From positions 13,967,501 to 14,031,500 of the forward strand of contig OW285192.1 in assembly GCA_935421135.1 (NCBI GenBank): a stretch of 64,000 nt of DNA, in the 5' to 3' direction. Shown here piece by piece: positions 1 through 13,100 of the stretch (its first letter is position 1; every line of letters starts with the position of its first letter). The translations under genes were made by a program, and so were the position numbers. The DNA is from Bugulina stolonifera (lineage: Eukaryota; Bryozoa; Gymnolaemata; Cheilostomatida; Bugulidae). The notes under the pieces were generated by a model that made no database searches, had not been told where the DNA came from, and saw nothing but the letters and a program-made list of their open reading frames with translations.

Positions 1-1212
1 TTCTCCTTTAGCCTCTGTCCCATGGAGAACTCTGGAGCATTCCTTGACTTTGGAAAATAATGTTTCTCCGGGGCATAAGCACCAGGACCAGGTCCAATGT
101 GCTTTGTATCTATTCACAAATATCAATAAATCGTACAGATTTAGGATATGATACGAATGGAGACCAAAAGAGAATTCATTTCGACCGAAATTTTAGCATT
201 TTCTCCACTTGTTCTTCTCTAAGTTTAACATGCATTTGTTATGCATGTACTTACTGTCTTTATGACGGTCTGCCAATGAGTAAGCTGGAGCTCCATCCCC
301 ACCAGATCGTGTCTGCTTTGGTTCCGGTAAATACGCAGCAGGTCCTGGACTGTGTACTTTTCGATCTATAAATAGTATAAAAGTATTAGTTAGCAAGCAA
401 ATGTATTTGAACTTGTGTTTGATAAGGCCTCCTAATAGATAACACAACTCACCGTCTCTTAGCCTGTTCCTAAGGCTATAGGCTGGAGCTCTAGGCTTCT
501 GCGCCTCTGGGTCGTGTCCATCATAGCCTGTGAGTGTAGGTAACCCATATTTTGGTCCAGGACCTGGAAAGATATGCAGTATCCATGTACATGTACAAAC
601 TTTGTACACTATTTTTATCTATATAATATGATCTAGTCCCTTTCCAGTGTATAGACTTTTCTAATGGTTCATATTGCAGGCTGGTGTAATTTTTACATTT
701 AGACCTTGTAGTAATACCACAACAGTTAGTATACACTAGTATGACAAAACTCTTATTGGGTAAAAAATAATTACATATTATTATTGTATTATTATGCTAA
801 GTCATTTCAATATGGCTATGATGCCTGTAAGATAAGAATACAATCTAGATCAGTAGATGTACATGAAAGTTGTATTGAAGCAAGATTGTAAAATACATAT
901 TAGTATTTCAGCCAATGGTTGGTATGCACTGTACATTGTATTTCAGCTAGCATTTAGGGCTTCAGGCTTATGGTGCTATGGCTCTCAGACATACGTTGGA
1001 GACAGGAATAAACTAACTAATTACAACTTGTTCATGTAAATCGTAATACAATTGCGCAATGCTAAAAGATGCTGTTGTATATAGAGTAAGAGAATACAGG
1101 TCTAACAATAAATGATAGACTGATAAGCGGAACAACACTTACTGCTGTGTTTGGTAGTGCAAATGTGCTGAGTTGGACCACATAACCCATTACCTTTATA
1201 ATATCTAGCCAT
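1..1212 (-). CDS. ODF3/CIMAP-like SHIPPO-repeat protein, 5' part (3' end beyond window)
   Basis: Four exons are visible on the minus strand: 1143-1212 (ATG at 1212), 453-563, 255-365 and 1-109, the last running off the left edge. Splice sites are GT-AG and every junction is phase 1. Exons 2 and 3 are both 111 nt, so each carries one repeat module. The protein reads as SHIPPO (Pro-Gly-Pro) repeats: SSPGPKYGLP followed by RAPAYSL, then HSPGPAAYLPEP followed by GAPAYSL, then IGPGPGAYAPEKHYF. Known members (ODF3/CIMAP1) are sperm-tail and ciliary microtubule-associated proteins of about 250 aa, and the N-terminal order matches that family. The family call is secure. The exact orthologue is not, because the C-terminal half lies outside the window. 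Confidence 0.85.
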
Positions 1213-2533
1213 GGCAAAATGGAGAAAACATAAAATTCAACGGTGACTGAAATAATAATAATTGTACTAACTTATTGCATAATGTCAAACTGGAATCCTT
1301 TGTTGAATTAGTTAATATTTGAATTATTATATACATCATTTATGTTTACCTTCATTGTTTTGAATCTGGCCCAATGCTACTGCCAATCATTTAGACAAAG
1401 TGAAGAATATTTAAAATAACATCAAGTCTTCCACCGTTCACATTTTTATTGTACACTGATACGACACAATCTCTACTGTACCATAGCAATAATAATTATT
1501 CTAATTTCACATATACAGATAAGTTACAGATTTCAGACTTTGCATCTCTTATAATGTTTCACAGAGCATGGATTGGAAGGGAAAAAGATGCTTAGCTTAT
1601 TATAATTTAGCAAACTTTACAGATGGGAGGATACTTTTATTGAATACAGTAGTGGAACAACTTTGTCAGCTTTGGGTATAGATCTTGATAATTGGTTTAT
1701 AAGTTCACACTCCAGCCCGTTCCATCGGGTTGACTCCCGATAACGAAAATTTCGCTGACCCGCATTGGTAGAGAAAACTGGAATAAAAAGATAAGTTCTA
1801 AAACGGCTTTGTAAGTGTGATCAACTACATGTAGCTTTTCAGTGTCATCAGAATAAAAATTCTATAAGCTTTTTGTAAAACGCTTAATTAATATATAAGT
1901 TTTGTACTTGAAAAAATGTTTGCTATTTTAAACAAGGGTCATGTGAGCTGAAATCCTCTTTTCTTTTGCAGCAATAGAACTTTTATTTTATTCATAGAAG
2001 TTTGTGGAGTATTACTCGAACTTACATGTAATAATCATCACACTTGACCGTCTTAAAGGGAAAAAGGGTTATACCGCATAAAGTTAAATGGGTTGGACAG
2101 TTTATGAACAGTAGTCTTACTGAATCAAGCATCAAATAGCCTGTCTGTGTAAAAGTCATAGCTGTGAACCACTTTGTATGTGCTCAACGACTGTGCCCAC
2201 TTCTCATATCCCTTATAATTGTTGTGAGAAAGTTATTGAGGTATTCTATGTTGTTTGTCACTACTGACTAGGGGCGTCCCATTGCCTGGGAACGAGCCTG
2301 TATAGTTTCTACTGTTGATGGGCTCAGAATATCATTATAAGCTATGTTGAGAGCAAAATGCTATTCTTCTTTCATCAAGACCTTTAGTAAAAGACCAACA
2401 CATCGGCTTTTCCACCTCTGTTCGAGTGGTTGCAATTATGAAAGCTTCTTCATGGATCTCTCTCTCTCTTTCTCTACAACTCTTCTAACCTTGATCTTGG
2501 AGGTGAATCACACAGCATCCACATGTACCTTCT
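1213..2533. other. Intergenic, no gene seen
   Basis: AT-rich spacer upstream of the minus-strand SHIPPO gene. No exon-like reading frame, RNA gene or clear repeat was recognised. The promoter of the SHIPPO gene should lie in the first few hundred bases, but no distinct core element is seen. Confidence 0.5.
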
Positions 2534-2766
2534 CTATATAAGCAGCATCTTTTTGTTTGTTGGATCCCATGCAGCGCTAGCGTACTCAAGGTCAAGGTGT
2601 AGCAGACACAGGGCCTGGTAGGCAATCTGTGCTGGCTGTTTAGGGGCCCAGCAGAAGGCTCGATTGATCATGTCTAAGTTCGCTCTAGCATCCAGTACCT
2701 TTTTAAATATGTGTTTGTCAAATCTGCAGTCTGACTGTAGTGTGATACTCAAGTATTTTACTATTT
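2534..2766 (-). pseudogene. LINE (non-LTR retrotransposon) reverse-transcriptase fragment
   Basis: A minus-strand frame reads VKYLSITLQSDCRF, then KKVLDARANLDMINRAF, then LEYASAAWDPTNKK. This is the post-catalytic thumb-side region of Jockey/CR1-type reverse transcriptases, which typically have a YLGV-L-D motif followed by LEYASxxWDP. No catalytic motif and no other domain is present, so this is a dead 5'-truncated or decayed fragment. It lies between the SHIPPO gene and the HOIP gene. Confidence 0.7.
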
Positions 2767-4120
2767 GGCTGAATCAACAAATATGACATACATGGATGAG
2801 TACTGATCCGTTCATTTCATTGCCCCATGAATCAATACAAAAACTCAACTTTGAGTTCACAAGTGAGTTGTATAAAATAAGAAAAACTTTAGTTGACAGA
2901 TGCTTTAAACATCAATATATTATGTTGCGTTTGGTCGCCTTAATTCACCAATATCAATTTTACCAAAGTTTGCTCCCAGAGAAGTTTGCTTTTCGTTGCT
3001 AAAGAAAGACGGATGAAGGTTGAGTATAACTGAACTTGCTTCGCTGAGATAGGTCAAGCATCGCTTTGAATTAGCCCTTTTAACGATAGCTCGTTAATCG
3101 TAACATAGTATAAAGACACCCGGTTTTCGAGCGACATGGCCAGCTGCGCAGCTTTCGGAAACTGCTGTGCGGTAATTTTGGGGAATTCCCAAGCTTTACA
3201 ACTTCCGGGACTCTGGGAAAGGGGACTTTTCCATGGCTGTTTTCAGATTCATTAAACGAACGCTAGGGTAAGGCTGCCTACGTAAAAACTGATGTTCGGG
3301 CTGATCTAAGTGCAGATAGACCTCTGTGTCAAATACATCAATTATCTAAAGTTATCAATTGATGTATATTACTGCTTAGTGCTCTATTTCAGATAAAAAA
3401 TATATCGAATAATCATTAATAAATAACTTTTTAATAAAATAAAAATTATTCTTGAATTATTCTAATTATAAAAAAATAACTGATTGGTTATAATTATAAT
3501 AATATAATTAGTATGTTGTTTTCATAAAACAAATTAAAAATATAGCTAATGTAGTAAATATATGCTATGCTAAAAGACTGCTGTAGTAGTGTAGTTTATT
3601 CAATAAAAATATATAAAAAATAATAACAAGTATACTCTTATGCTTTACTAGCATAATGATTAGCTTGTTTTTAACTAATGTGAAACATAGATTGAATAAT
3701 ATAGGCCTATCTTATAGCTACGACTTATAATCAATATAATTACGTGATTTAACGCCTAATTATTTTTACAGTTATTTATGCACTTAAAATAATGTATAAA
3801 TAATAATAGCTGTAATTTTAATATTAAATATTATGAAATTAATATAAAATGAAAATAAGAATGACAATTTTAAGTAGCTAGGCCAAGCTTACAGTTGAAA
3901 ATAAGTTTTAGTTGACTAGTGATAAAATAAATATAAGATAAATAGGCCTAATATTGGCAGGAATTAATGAGGAAGCTTTTATAGCAACTAGTCGTCAACT
4001 GCAATTACCAACGCAGCTAGAAACATATTAGTTGTAGGCTGGGCGCATTCTGGAAGTTAGCTATTTTGTTACGTTTACTTTTTATGTTTCATGAGTAGCC
4101 TGTGTTTTTTTGGGCTATAG
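2767..4120. other. Intergenic region upstream of HOIP
   Basis: Mostly AT-rich sequence (extreme from about 3340 to 3960). An acceptor-like pyrimidine stretch ends at the AG just before the HOIP start codon, so a non-coding first exon of HOIP probably lies in this interval. I could not place it. Confidence 0.4.
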
Positions 4121-4121
4121 G

Positions 4122-7100
4122 ATGACTGACCAAGATAAATTCTATGATGCTTCTGATCCAGTTTCAGATGAACAGCAAGGTAGGTTACTTACAAATGGTA
4201 TGTGACAACATTAAACACATGTCTTTGATGATGTTGATAATTCTCAATGAAATGTATGATAATTATGTTGGCTTATCAAACAATATATGGGCCTAGAGTT
4301 GGCTTCATACGATATTACATGTCTGAATGCAACCTGTTGGTAATTCACAGATTGGGTTTAATCTCTGCTACATTGTGAATATGTTGCAATATACATATGT
4401 CATTGCAGCTGTTGTTGATGCTGTACGTGGTGATGTGATGCCACATCTGGATAAGCTTAAAGTTGAAGAAGCTGGCGATTGCCTGTACTCTCACCTGAGT
4501 AGATATAAACTAGATAGGGTGAGTATACCTGCAGATGTAGACTATCGTGCATCCACAGCCTAGTGGTCGAAACATTGTGGTTCAGACTACTAGATTCAGT
4601 GGTTGAATTCTTAATTCCTATACACTACGTTTCCATTGTCCGAACTAGCTTACAGCTCACACTACTTATAGCTGTGGTTAGCAGTGGCACTAAGCCATCC
4701 CATGAACTAATAATAGCTCGCACTAATCGTTGACTTCGTACTGAGAGTACACACTGACTGTGCTCACTAAGTGACTGCGAGGTGAGTCATCCCATAGCTA
4801 AAGCTGAGCTTAAACTGCACTGAGTTCGAACCATGGAAACCCAGTGATTGAGGCTATCGGTCGTGTTGGGGAAGGAGAGTAGTACTCAGTCTATGATTGC
4901 TACTGTGGTGCATGAACTTTTCGGGTACTATTTTCCTAGATCTCCGGAGTACAAATACTTCCTCAGCTAGGCTCAGTCATGTGATGTACTTCCAAGCAGG
5001 TGGAGTTAAAATAAGCAAACAGTATACTGTGGTCAGCTGGTCAGAAATTCAGTATTCATTTCTGTTCTACTGAATACCATATTCCTACCAATCACTCACT
5101 TCACAGTCACCAAAGATTGGTTATCTGTAGAGTACATAATCAGGTTCAGGAAATCATCAGTCCAAAATCTCATGAATATTGCAGATTTGGCAAATAGAAT
5201 TATAGCATACTTAGAAATAGGTGTAACGATTACATGTAGTGTACTTATTATTATTCCGGGAAGGATTGAAATTCAGATTAAGTTGAAGTGTTGACTCATG
5301 TGATCACTTGATCTGCGACTTGATCTATGACTTGATCTACAACTTGTTCTATGACTTGATCTACAACTTGACCTACGACTTGAACTGTGACTTGATATAA
5401 TGTGAATGACTTCAGTCTAACATCTGTTTTATTTGTGTATGGTAAAGTTAGATTGTGATTTTTCTCACCTATCACTGAAAAAAATGCGCAATTGTGCTGG
5501 GACTAGTAATCCTAGAATGCTGTATACCTATCAATTGTCGTAATCATATTGAATGTTATTTATCAGGATAAATTGGTGGAACACATACTGTACACAGAGC
5601 AAGTACACCTGTTCTTTCGAGACAACCCGACTCCACGAGATGTTCTAAAGCACCCAGACAACTCTGTCAAGTTTGCTGAGTGCATAAAAATCTTAACAGG
5701 TTATGCAGTGATGCTACTAAAACCTGAGAGAATGAGACCAGATACATGGGATGTACGTATACTATTATATAGTACATCTACACTGTATAGTATATATAGT
5801 ACATCTACACTGTATAGTATATATAGTACATCTACCACAGTATAGTATATATAGTACATCTACCACTGTATAGTATATTACCTGTGTTCAACTGAGGTTA
5901 TATAATATCTAGTTATAGTAGTACTGAATATAATGGTATAAATTTCCACATAGTCGTCTTTGAACTAAAATGATAATATATCAATGTGGTGAAATCATTC
6001 TCTGACTATATTGTGTCATAACTCCATATTGTTCCTCTAGTCTGATGCATCAGTCTGTGCTATGTTTTATATAGCCTGTGATCTTAGATTTTCATGTTTG
6101 TGAATGGGGAAATTTGATTGGTTGATAACAGAAAATGACTGACGAGGTGTGTCTGTAATACTCTTACAGATCACATTGTAAGATTTAGTTTGTATGTACT
6201 TTACAGAGAATATCAGTGAACAGTCACTCATTTGAAGAGACTGTTACTATATTTAATGAGCATGAGTCAATCATAACAGAGCTCGGGTTTCAAAGAGTTG
6301 GTGCAAACTTTGTTTACAAGAAATCTGCTAAAGTAACGCTGATGAAGATAAAGGAAATTTGCTTTGATCTCCTCCTTTTAACTGGTAGGTGAATGCTACA
6401 CAACTATTATTGTAGCGGTAGTATTTATATGGTAAGTGTTCTGTATTGATGTAATTTATACTATGTTTAGTTTTGGATTTGCTTCATCCCACACTGTACA
6501 CATGACGTTTAACACGCATTATATTATATGGCACCTGATTGGTAGTAAACAATTAGTAGCCAATTAAATTGGAGCATACATTGATCTCTTATTTCCTTTT
6601 AGCCTATATGGAGGTGAAGATGGGTATTGAGAAATCTAATGTAGAGGCTGTGGCAGTACCAGAAAGATCCGAAATACAGCGGAAGGCGGAGCCTGTCAAA
6701 CCTGGGTCAATACTCAATTGTGACATGTGTTCTAAACGAGCCTACTACTACTGTGAGACTCGAAGTTCTAAGGTCTGCGTGGGAAAGGTAATGTCTTTTA
6801 CCAGACTACAATATTATAGTGAACACTCGGCATGATGTAGTTATACATAACCTAGTTACATGACCTAGTTATACATGACCTAGTTACATGACCTAGTTAT
6901 ACATGACCTAGTTATACATGACCTAGTTATACATGACCTAGTTATACATGACCTAGTTATACGTGACCTAGTTATATGGTGGGTGTACATAATTGCAACC
7001 ATATAGATGTGTTGTACTTGTCATATGTACATAGAAAGCGACCATGAACTGTACATTATGGTCATGCAATGGATGTGTGCGATTATAGATTGGTGCTTTA

Positions 7101-10100
7101 TAGTGATATAATGCTGAGACATAGCGGTAGAGACAGGATAAAATGTATTTGTGATTCTTTCTCTTCAGCTATTTGCCACTGTCTACTACTATTTGCCACT
7201 GTTCACTAATACTTGCCACTGTTCACTACTATTTGCTTTGTGTTTAAAACAGGCTTGGTGTAAGCCATGTAATGACAAATGGCACACTAATAATGAGAAA
7301 CGAAAGGACCATAAAGTTGTTCCATTGAGACCACCACCACCCATCCCTGATCGTCGACCATCACAAACAGGGCCACCAACCACGTCTGCTGCCCCACCAC
7401 TACCAGTTGCCCAGAATCAATCCACATCTGGTAACTCACCACACATTTCCGAAGAGCCTCTTCCACCTCTACCAACGACAAAGTTCCTAGTGGCTTCTCT
7501 AGCTTTTAGCAACAGTAATGGGCCAGTAGATGATGAAGGTGGGTATATGCCAGCTGTACCTGCAGTAAGCCAACAGTACTATCCATCACAACACAACCAA
7601 TACATAGCCCATGATGAGCAGCTGGGATATGGTTACAGTCAACCAACTACTTCAACACACCACCAGCAAGCAGTTCCACATGTGCAGTACAATCAGTCTA
7701 CAGATAGTGCACACAGCGTTCCTGTTAGAAATAGACCCATACCTAAACCACGACGAAGTAGACAAAGTGTCACCTCACCCTCCTCACCCTCACAGCCAGA
7801 GCCGGTAACCCCGCCTACTGACACCAATAGGCATCAAGTAGCTCAAGGTAATGTAAATATTCTATTGCATTTATTCGGGATGAGATGTTAATTTCAAATT
7901 CATATTATGTTATGTTACATTATGTTACATCACGTTATATTATATTATTATGCTTTGTTATATGGTGTTGCATTATCCTATATCTCTTATGCATGGGTAC
8001 TGAAAGTCTGTTTTTTCTTGCACCATCTAAATCAGTTTTTATGCTCATTCAGAATCACATAAGCTTTGGCAAATTTAACCTTAACTTATTTGACTGGACT
8101 CAATCAAAGTTAGTCAATTTGAGCATTTTTAGGTATCATGCTACCAAAGCTTGGTATAAATGCTTATGTGATTCTGAATAAGCATGAAAATGTGATTTTA
8201 GTGGTGCAAGCAAAAATGACTGTCAATGCACCTTTAAAAATCTGACTACCATTTTTCTGCAGCTGGAATACTTTTGCTGATGTTGACATTGTACTCTGTA
8301 GGTCATGCCCCTGGCATTATGGGACAGGTTGAGGCAAGCATTAACCGTTTATTAGAATCCAATGATTTGTCTCAGATCAAAGCGAAGACGGAGATGTTTG
8401 CTAAGTCTATGAAAGATTTGAAGGTTCGGATGGAAGCCGAAACTGATGCTGTTAAGGTAAATTTAACAAATTTTGATATCATTCACAAACCAGTTTAATA
8501 AAAGCGAATGTAGGCAGAGTACATCAGAGTTGGTGCATCTATGACTAAATTAATTTTACCAAATTTATAAAATGACATAATTATGTAGTTGAGTGGTCAT
8601 TTGGTTATAAACTGAAATTACTTATTACTTCCTTTGTTGTCGTATAGCACCAAAGGTACATCACATCGGTACCTATTTTGCTTAGTGAGCAAATGTGTAA
8701 ACACAAGAGTCGTAGTGTGCTGTGACCATGTCACCGTACACTACCTACTACCCAGTGACCGTATTAATTATGAATGGAAGAAGGCGTGTTCAATGGTTTG
8801 TGGGTGTGAGATGTAGTTTATATTCTCAGTGTTTCTTACCTTAGCCATTATATTCCTTTCGAGTAATGGGATATCTGGTTGCGTATTCTATTTAATGAGC
8901 TCCTGATTAGGAAGTTATCTCCACCTATCAGTTGTCAACTCTCTGTATGAAGCTATTATAGGTAGCGCTATCCTTGTCATTCTTATGCTTCTCTGCTTAT
9001 GCTGACCTTGTCCTGTGGTACTGATCACTTCAGATCCTAGTGGAGAGTGAAATTGAAGGGGAGGGGGGGGTATATTTGAAGAGCACAGCACAGTCACAAG
9101 ACTCCACGCGAGAACCGTTACTATTAACTGTTTACAGAAATCACATTATATCCAAGAACTGTTGAAGCTGAATAGAATAAAGACAAAGTTGGAAGATAGA
9201 GTGGATGAACTGGAAATGGATAATAAGTTCCCTGCAATCAATGAGAATAATGAGAGAACTGAGGCTAATGTTGAGATAGTTGACCCTGACCCTTCGCTAT
9301 ATGCTGAGGTTTGTAACTGATATACACCTGTTTGCCTATTTTATATAAATATAGATAAATACATACATGCAGATATTCTATATGATCTTATAGCGCAAGA
9401 GGAAGTGCATGTAATCATATGTACAGAAAATACATGTATGTCTTTGATTAGTTTAGATTATGGTGGAAATAAACTCAATTCTCAGCCTGTCAGTTATATA
9501 ACTGTGTAATATTATATAATATTTGTCCTCGAGCTTACAAGTTACAATGTAGTTATAAGTAATAATATTCACCTATTGTTTACTTTTTGTTGATATCTTT
9601 GATGGTTTTATTTGCAGTTGTCTTCTCCCTAAAATGTTATTACATTAGAGAGAATAACTCCATAAACAGAAATTACACTCATTATTGTCCATTAGTACAT
9701 GTATGTTGTATAATTGTGCTTTGCCAATTAGTTTGCTATTCTCATGTGCATGCTATGACCTCCACTGTTAATTACATCTGTAGGGAAAGCAACACTTTAG
9801 TAGTGAAGAGATCGTGGTGACTGATCCAATAGTACCTCAGCAGTAAGTTGATCGTTAATATACCACCTGTTAATACGTTTATACAATTGTTATTACAACA
9901 AAATTTCATAATGTTGTACTTCATTTATAGCAGGAAGGGCCAATACTTGCATCAAATAGTCTGACTGTATGAATATTCCTAGTGTACTTTTAACCCTGTG
10001 GTAATCATCTATGTTATACTGATTGTTACCAGAACTCTACAGGAGTCATCTCCTCTCTCCTATCTCAAGTGCGTAGCAGAGGCTGAGATGGCAGGTTATA

Positions 10101-13100
10101 CAATAGATGAGGTTCTGTTGGGACTCCTATGTGTACCCTTCAGGGACTTGAATCATTGGCTACAGAATACTTATGCCACCATGTTGGATGCTGTACAGCA
10201 GGCTGCTGACACTGCCCAGCAGGTGAGTGCAATGTTGGTATACTCTCTCAATACTGTAAATTTCGGGTACAATGCATCACCAATTTGGAGTGTTTTTGCT
10301 TTTAATTTGGCATAAGCGATCTCATAGGCCATATCAAAATTGGTAGGCATTGAAATGGCTGTTGGCAAAAACCTGATTTACTCCAATTTGAAACTGAGAC
10401 AACTCCAAGCTTTTATCGACAATGATTATATAAAAATCAAACATTTTTTATGATTATTAAAATTGTTTTGTCCAAATCGAATGCAAGCAAACTTCAAATT
10501 ACATGTATAAGTATACTTGTAGACACTAACAAAGGGAAGATGACTCCAGTCTATATTACAGATCATTTTCATGCATCACTATTCTGAACCATAAAACCTT
10601 AGTTTTTTCATAATGATGCTTTTTTTAAGGGATTAAATTGCTAGAGAATAGCTTCTGAGTAGTAATAGAAGAGAGTTGTTTCCACATGCACACGACTTAA
10701 TGGAATTATTTGATTTCCGGTAAAACTAGATAATGGGGCTGAGTACAATGAGCTGACGCTCTGAATGGTTTTATATTTGTAGGAGTTGAAGTTCTGCATT
10801 CAGGAGATTAAGGTTGCGTTTGTGTCACATGGTTTGGACCACCCAGAGGATGTGCTTAACTTCCAGTATCAGCCAATCATAGACCAGTGTGTGAGGGAGA
10901 GGCGAGAACAGGTCAAGCAATATCTCGACTTCTTCAACGATCCGATAGATGACAACAACAACAATGAGTTCTTCAAGACGGTGCATGTCATAACACCAGA
11001 GATAGTTAATGATGCTATTTATAATGCCAATGGTGATAGGGATGAAATACTGTGGCTGTTAAATGATAAGGTACGGGGTTTAATATTGCTCTACATGTTT
11101 ATCCCGGTAAGTATTAGTTTCTGTAGGGAATTGATCAAGTGCAGCCGTTTAGGTGGAAGCTATTAATAATACTGTATGTTGATTTTTGAGATTTCTGATA
11201 ATTGTTGTTTTATTTATATAATTCATTGATTGTACAAGTATAGTGTCGAACTCGGTGTCGAGTTCGTCCAAACAGAATAGTGTAAAATCACAGAGTTTCT
11301 GTTGTTCTTGTTAGTTAGAGGTGGTGGAATAATACATAAGTAAGAAAGGCGGCAGTCAGTGAACCAGCAAGATATATTTGTACAGAAAACTAATCATAAT
11401 ATGCAGTACAACATTAAGAATATTTTTTCAAGAGTGGAGTGCCGTTATTATGCAGTGATGGTCTCTGTGTTGTGTCGAACCATTTTACAAGTGTAGATGG
11501 CAATATTATAAGTTGTACATGACTATGCTGTTACTAGGTAGCTGAGAAGATAAGAGAGTTTATATGGAAACCACTGGAACCTGATGAAATGGAAGATATT
11601 GGTGTGGGGGAGAGTAAAGAGCTGGTAAAGAAGCTAGCTATACAGACACTAAAGGACGCTAATGTTGATGATGGGGTTGGATCCATGGTCTCGTATGCTG
11701 AGTGTAAGTAAGACATAGATGAATCTTTATGCATTAGATGATAATGACTGAATACGTGGTAGAGTGTGTAAACACATGTGTACTGATATAAGAGGGTGAT
11801 TTCTATGGCATAGGATTAAATCATGAGACTGGTAATAAGGAAGTTAATCTTGGATTAAGGTTATCTCCTCCATTTGGTTGTTACATCTAAAGCAATTACT
11901 TGTGCGTAATACAGTGTCTAAACAGTACAAAGAGGGGACAACTATCACGTTGTCTCCCTACACGGACTCATTTGACATAGTAACCATAGCAACCATAAAC
12001 ATCTTCTGGCAGTAATCATAGAGTCTCTTATGGTAAGAATGGTTCTGTGGGACGACAATGAGTCACTCACTGACAGGTGAAGGACTATTTAAGGACCATG
12101 TCAAGGTCATTTAAGATTATTCAAACGAAACATCCTTCAAATTTTTAAAGCAACCATTCATTTGTGGATAATTTTTTTGGTTCATTTACAATGATTCTTA
12201 TCATGAAATAATTGCTCTAGGGCCTAGGCTCTATGAATGGTTTCATGGGGAAGATAGCTTCCTCACTTGATATTTTAGTAAGGAACCCTGGCTATGTCAA
12301 AATCATGTAATCTACCCCTAATATCTTCATTGAGGTAGTTTTTCTAGTGTGAGTTTTGTTCCCCCTATGTAGGATGTGTTGGTTCCCTTTGATTCTCATT
12401 CCATATATTGCAGTGGGTCTGAGTCGTACCCAGGCTAACGAAGTCAAGTGGGTGATGATGAATTTGCTAGAGGATGACGGATACGACTTTGAAATTCCAG
12501 ATGTTATAACCGCCGTGAAAGCGAGTGGTGAAACCAACTTGCATGAGAAAACTAAGAAATACTTGAGCAATGAATGTGTGATTTGTCTTTTCATGTATCC
12601 TAAGCATAGGATAGCTAGTCTACCTTGCCATGACTCATCTGAGGAAAGTAAAGATTGCTGTATTGATTGTGCCAGAGGATACTTTGAGAATTCAATTACT
12701 GGAAAGGTGAGCTGGTAGTTATCTTCTCGTTAATTTATGTTGTATATTATTATATTATAATAATGATATACATAATATTATAGAATTGATGTGGAATATT
12801 GCTGTTTACTAGTTATAGGCACAATGTCACTGAGTGTTAATGTGAACATGCAGCTATACCAATGTTTCTTTCATGATTCATGTTTAGCACTTATTTTACA
12901 TATGTTGTACATGTAGTGTAGACTAACCCAAGTACATGTAGTTTGCGATATTCTTGTGACTATAGTATCTCCACAGTACATGTATGTACAGATAATGAAA
13001 TATTGTTGTAGAATGTAACTCAGTTTAATTGCCCTGTTTGTAATAAACCATCCAATGAAGCTTCAGCCGAAGAGGGTCAAGGTCAATCCGAAGAAGGTCA

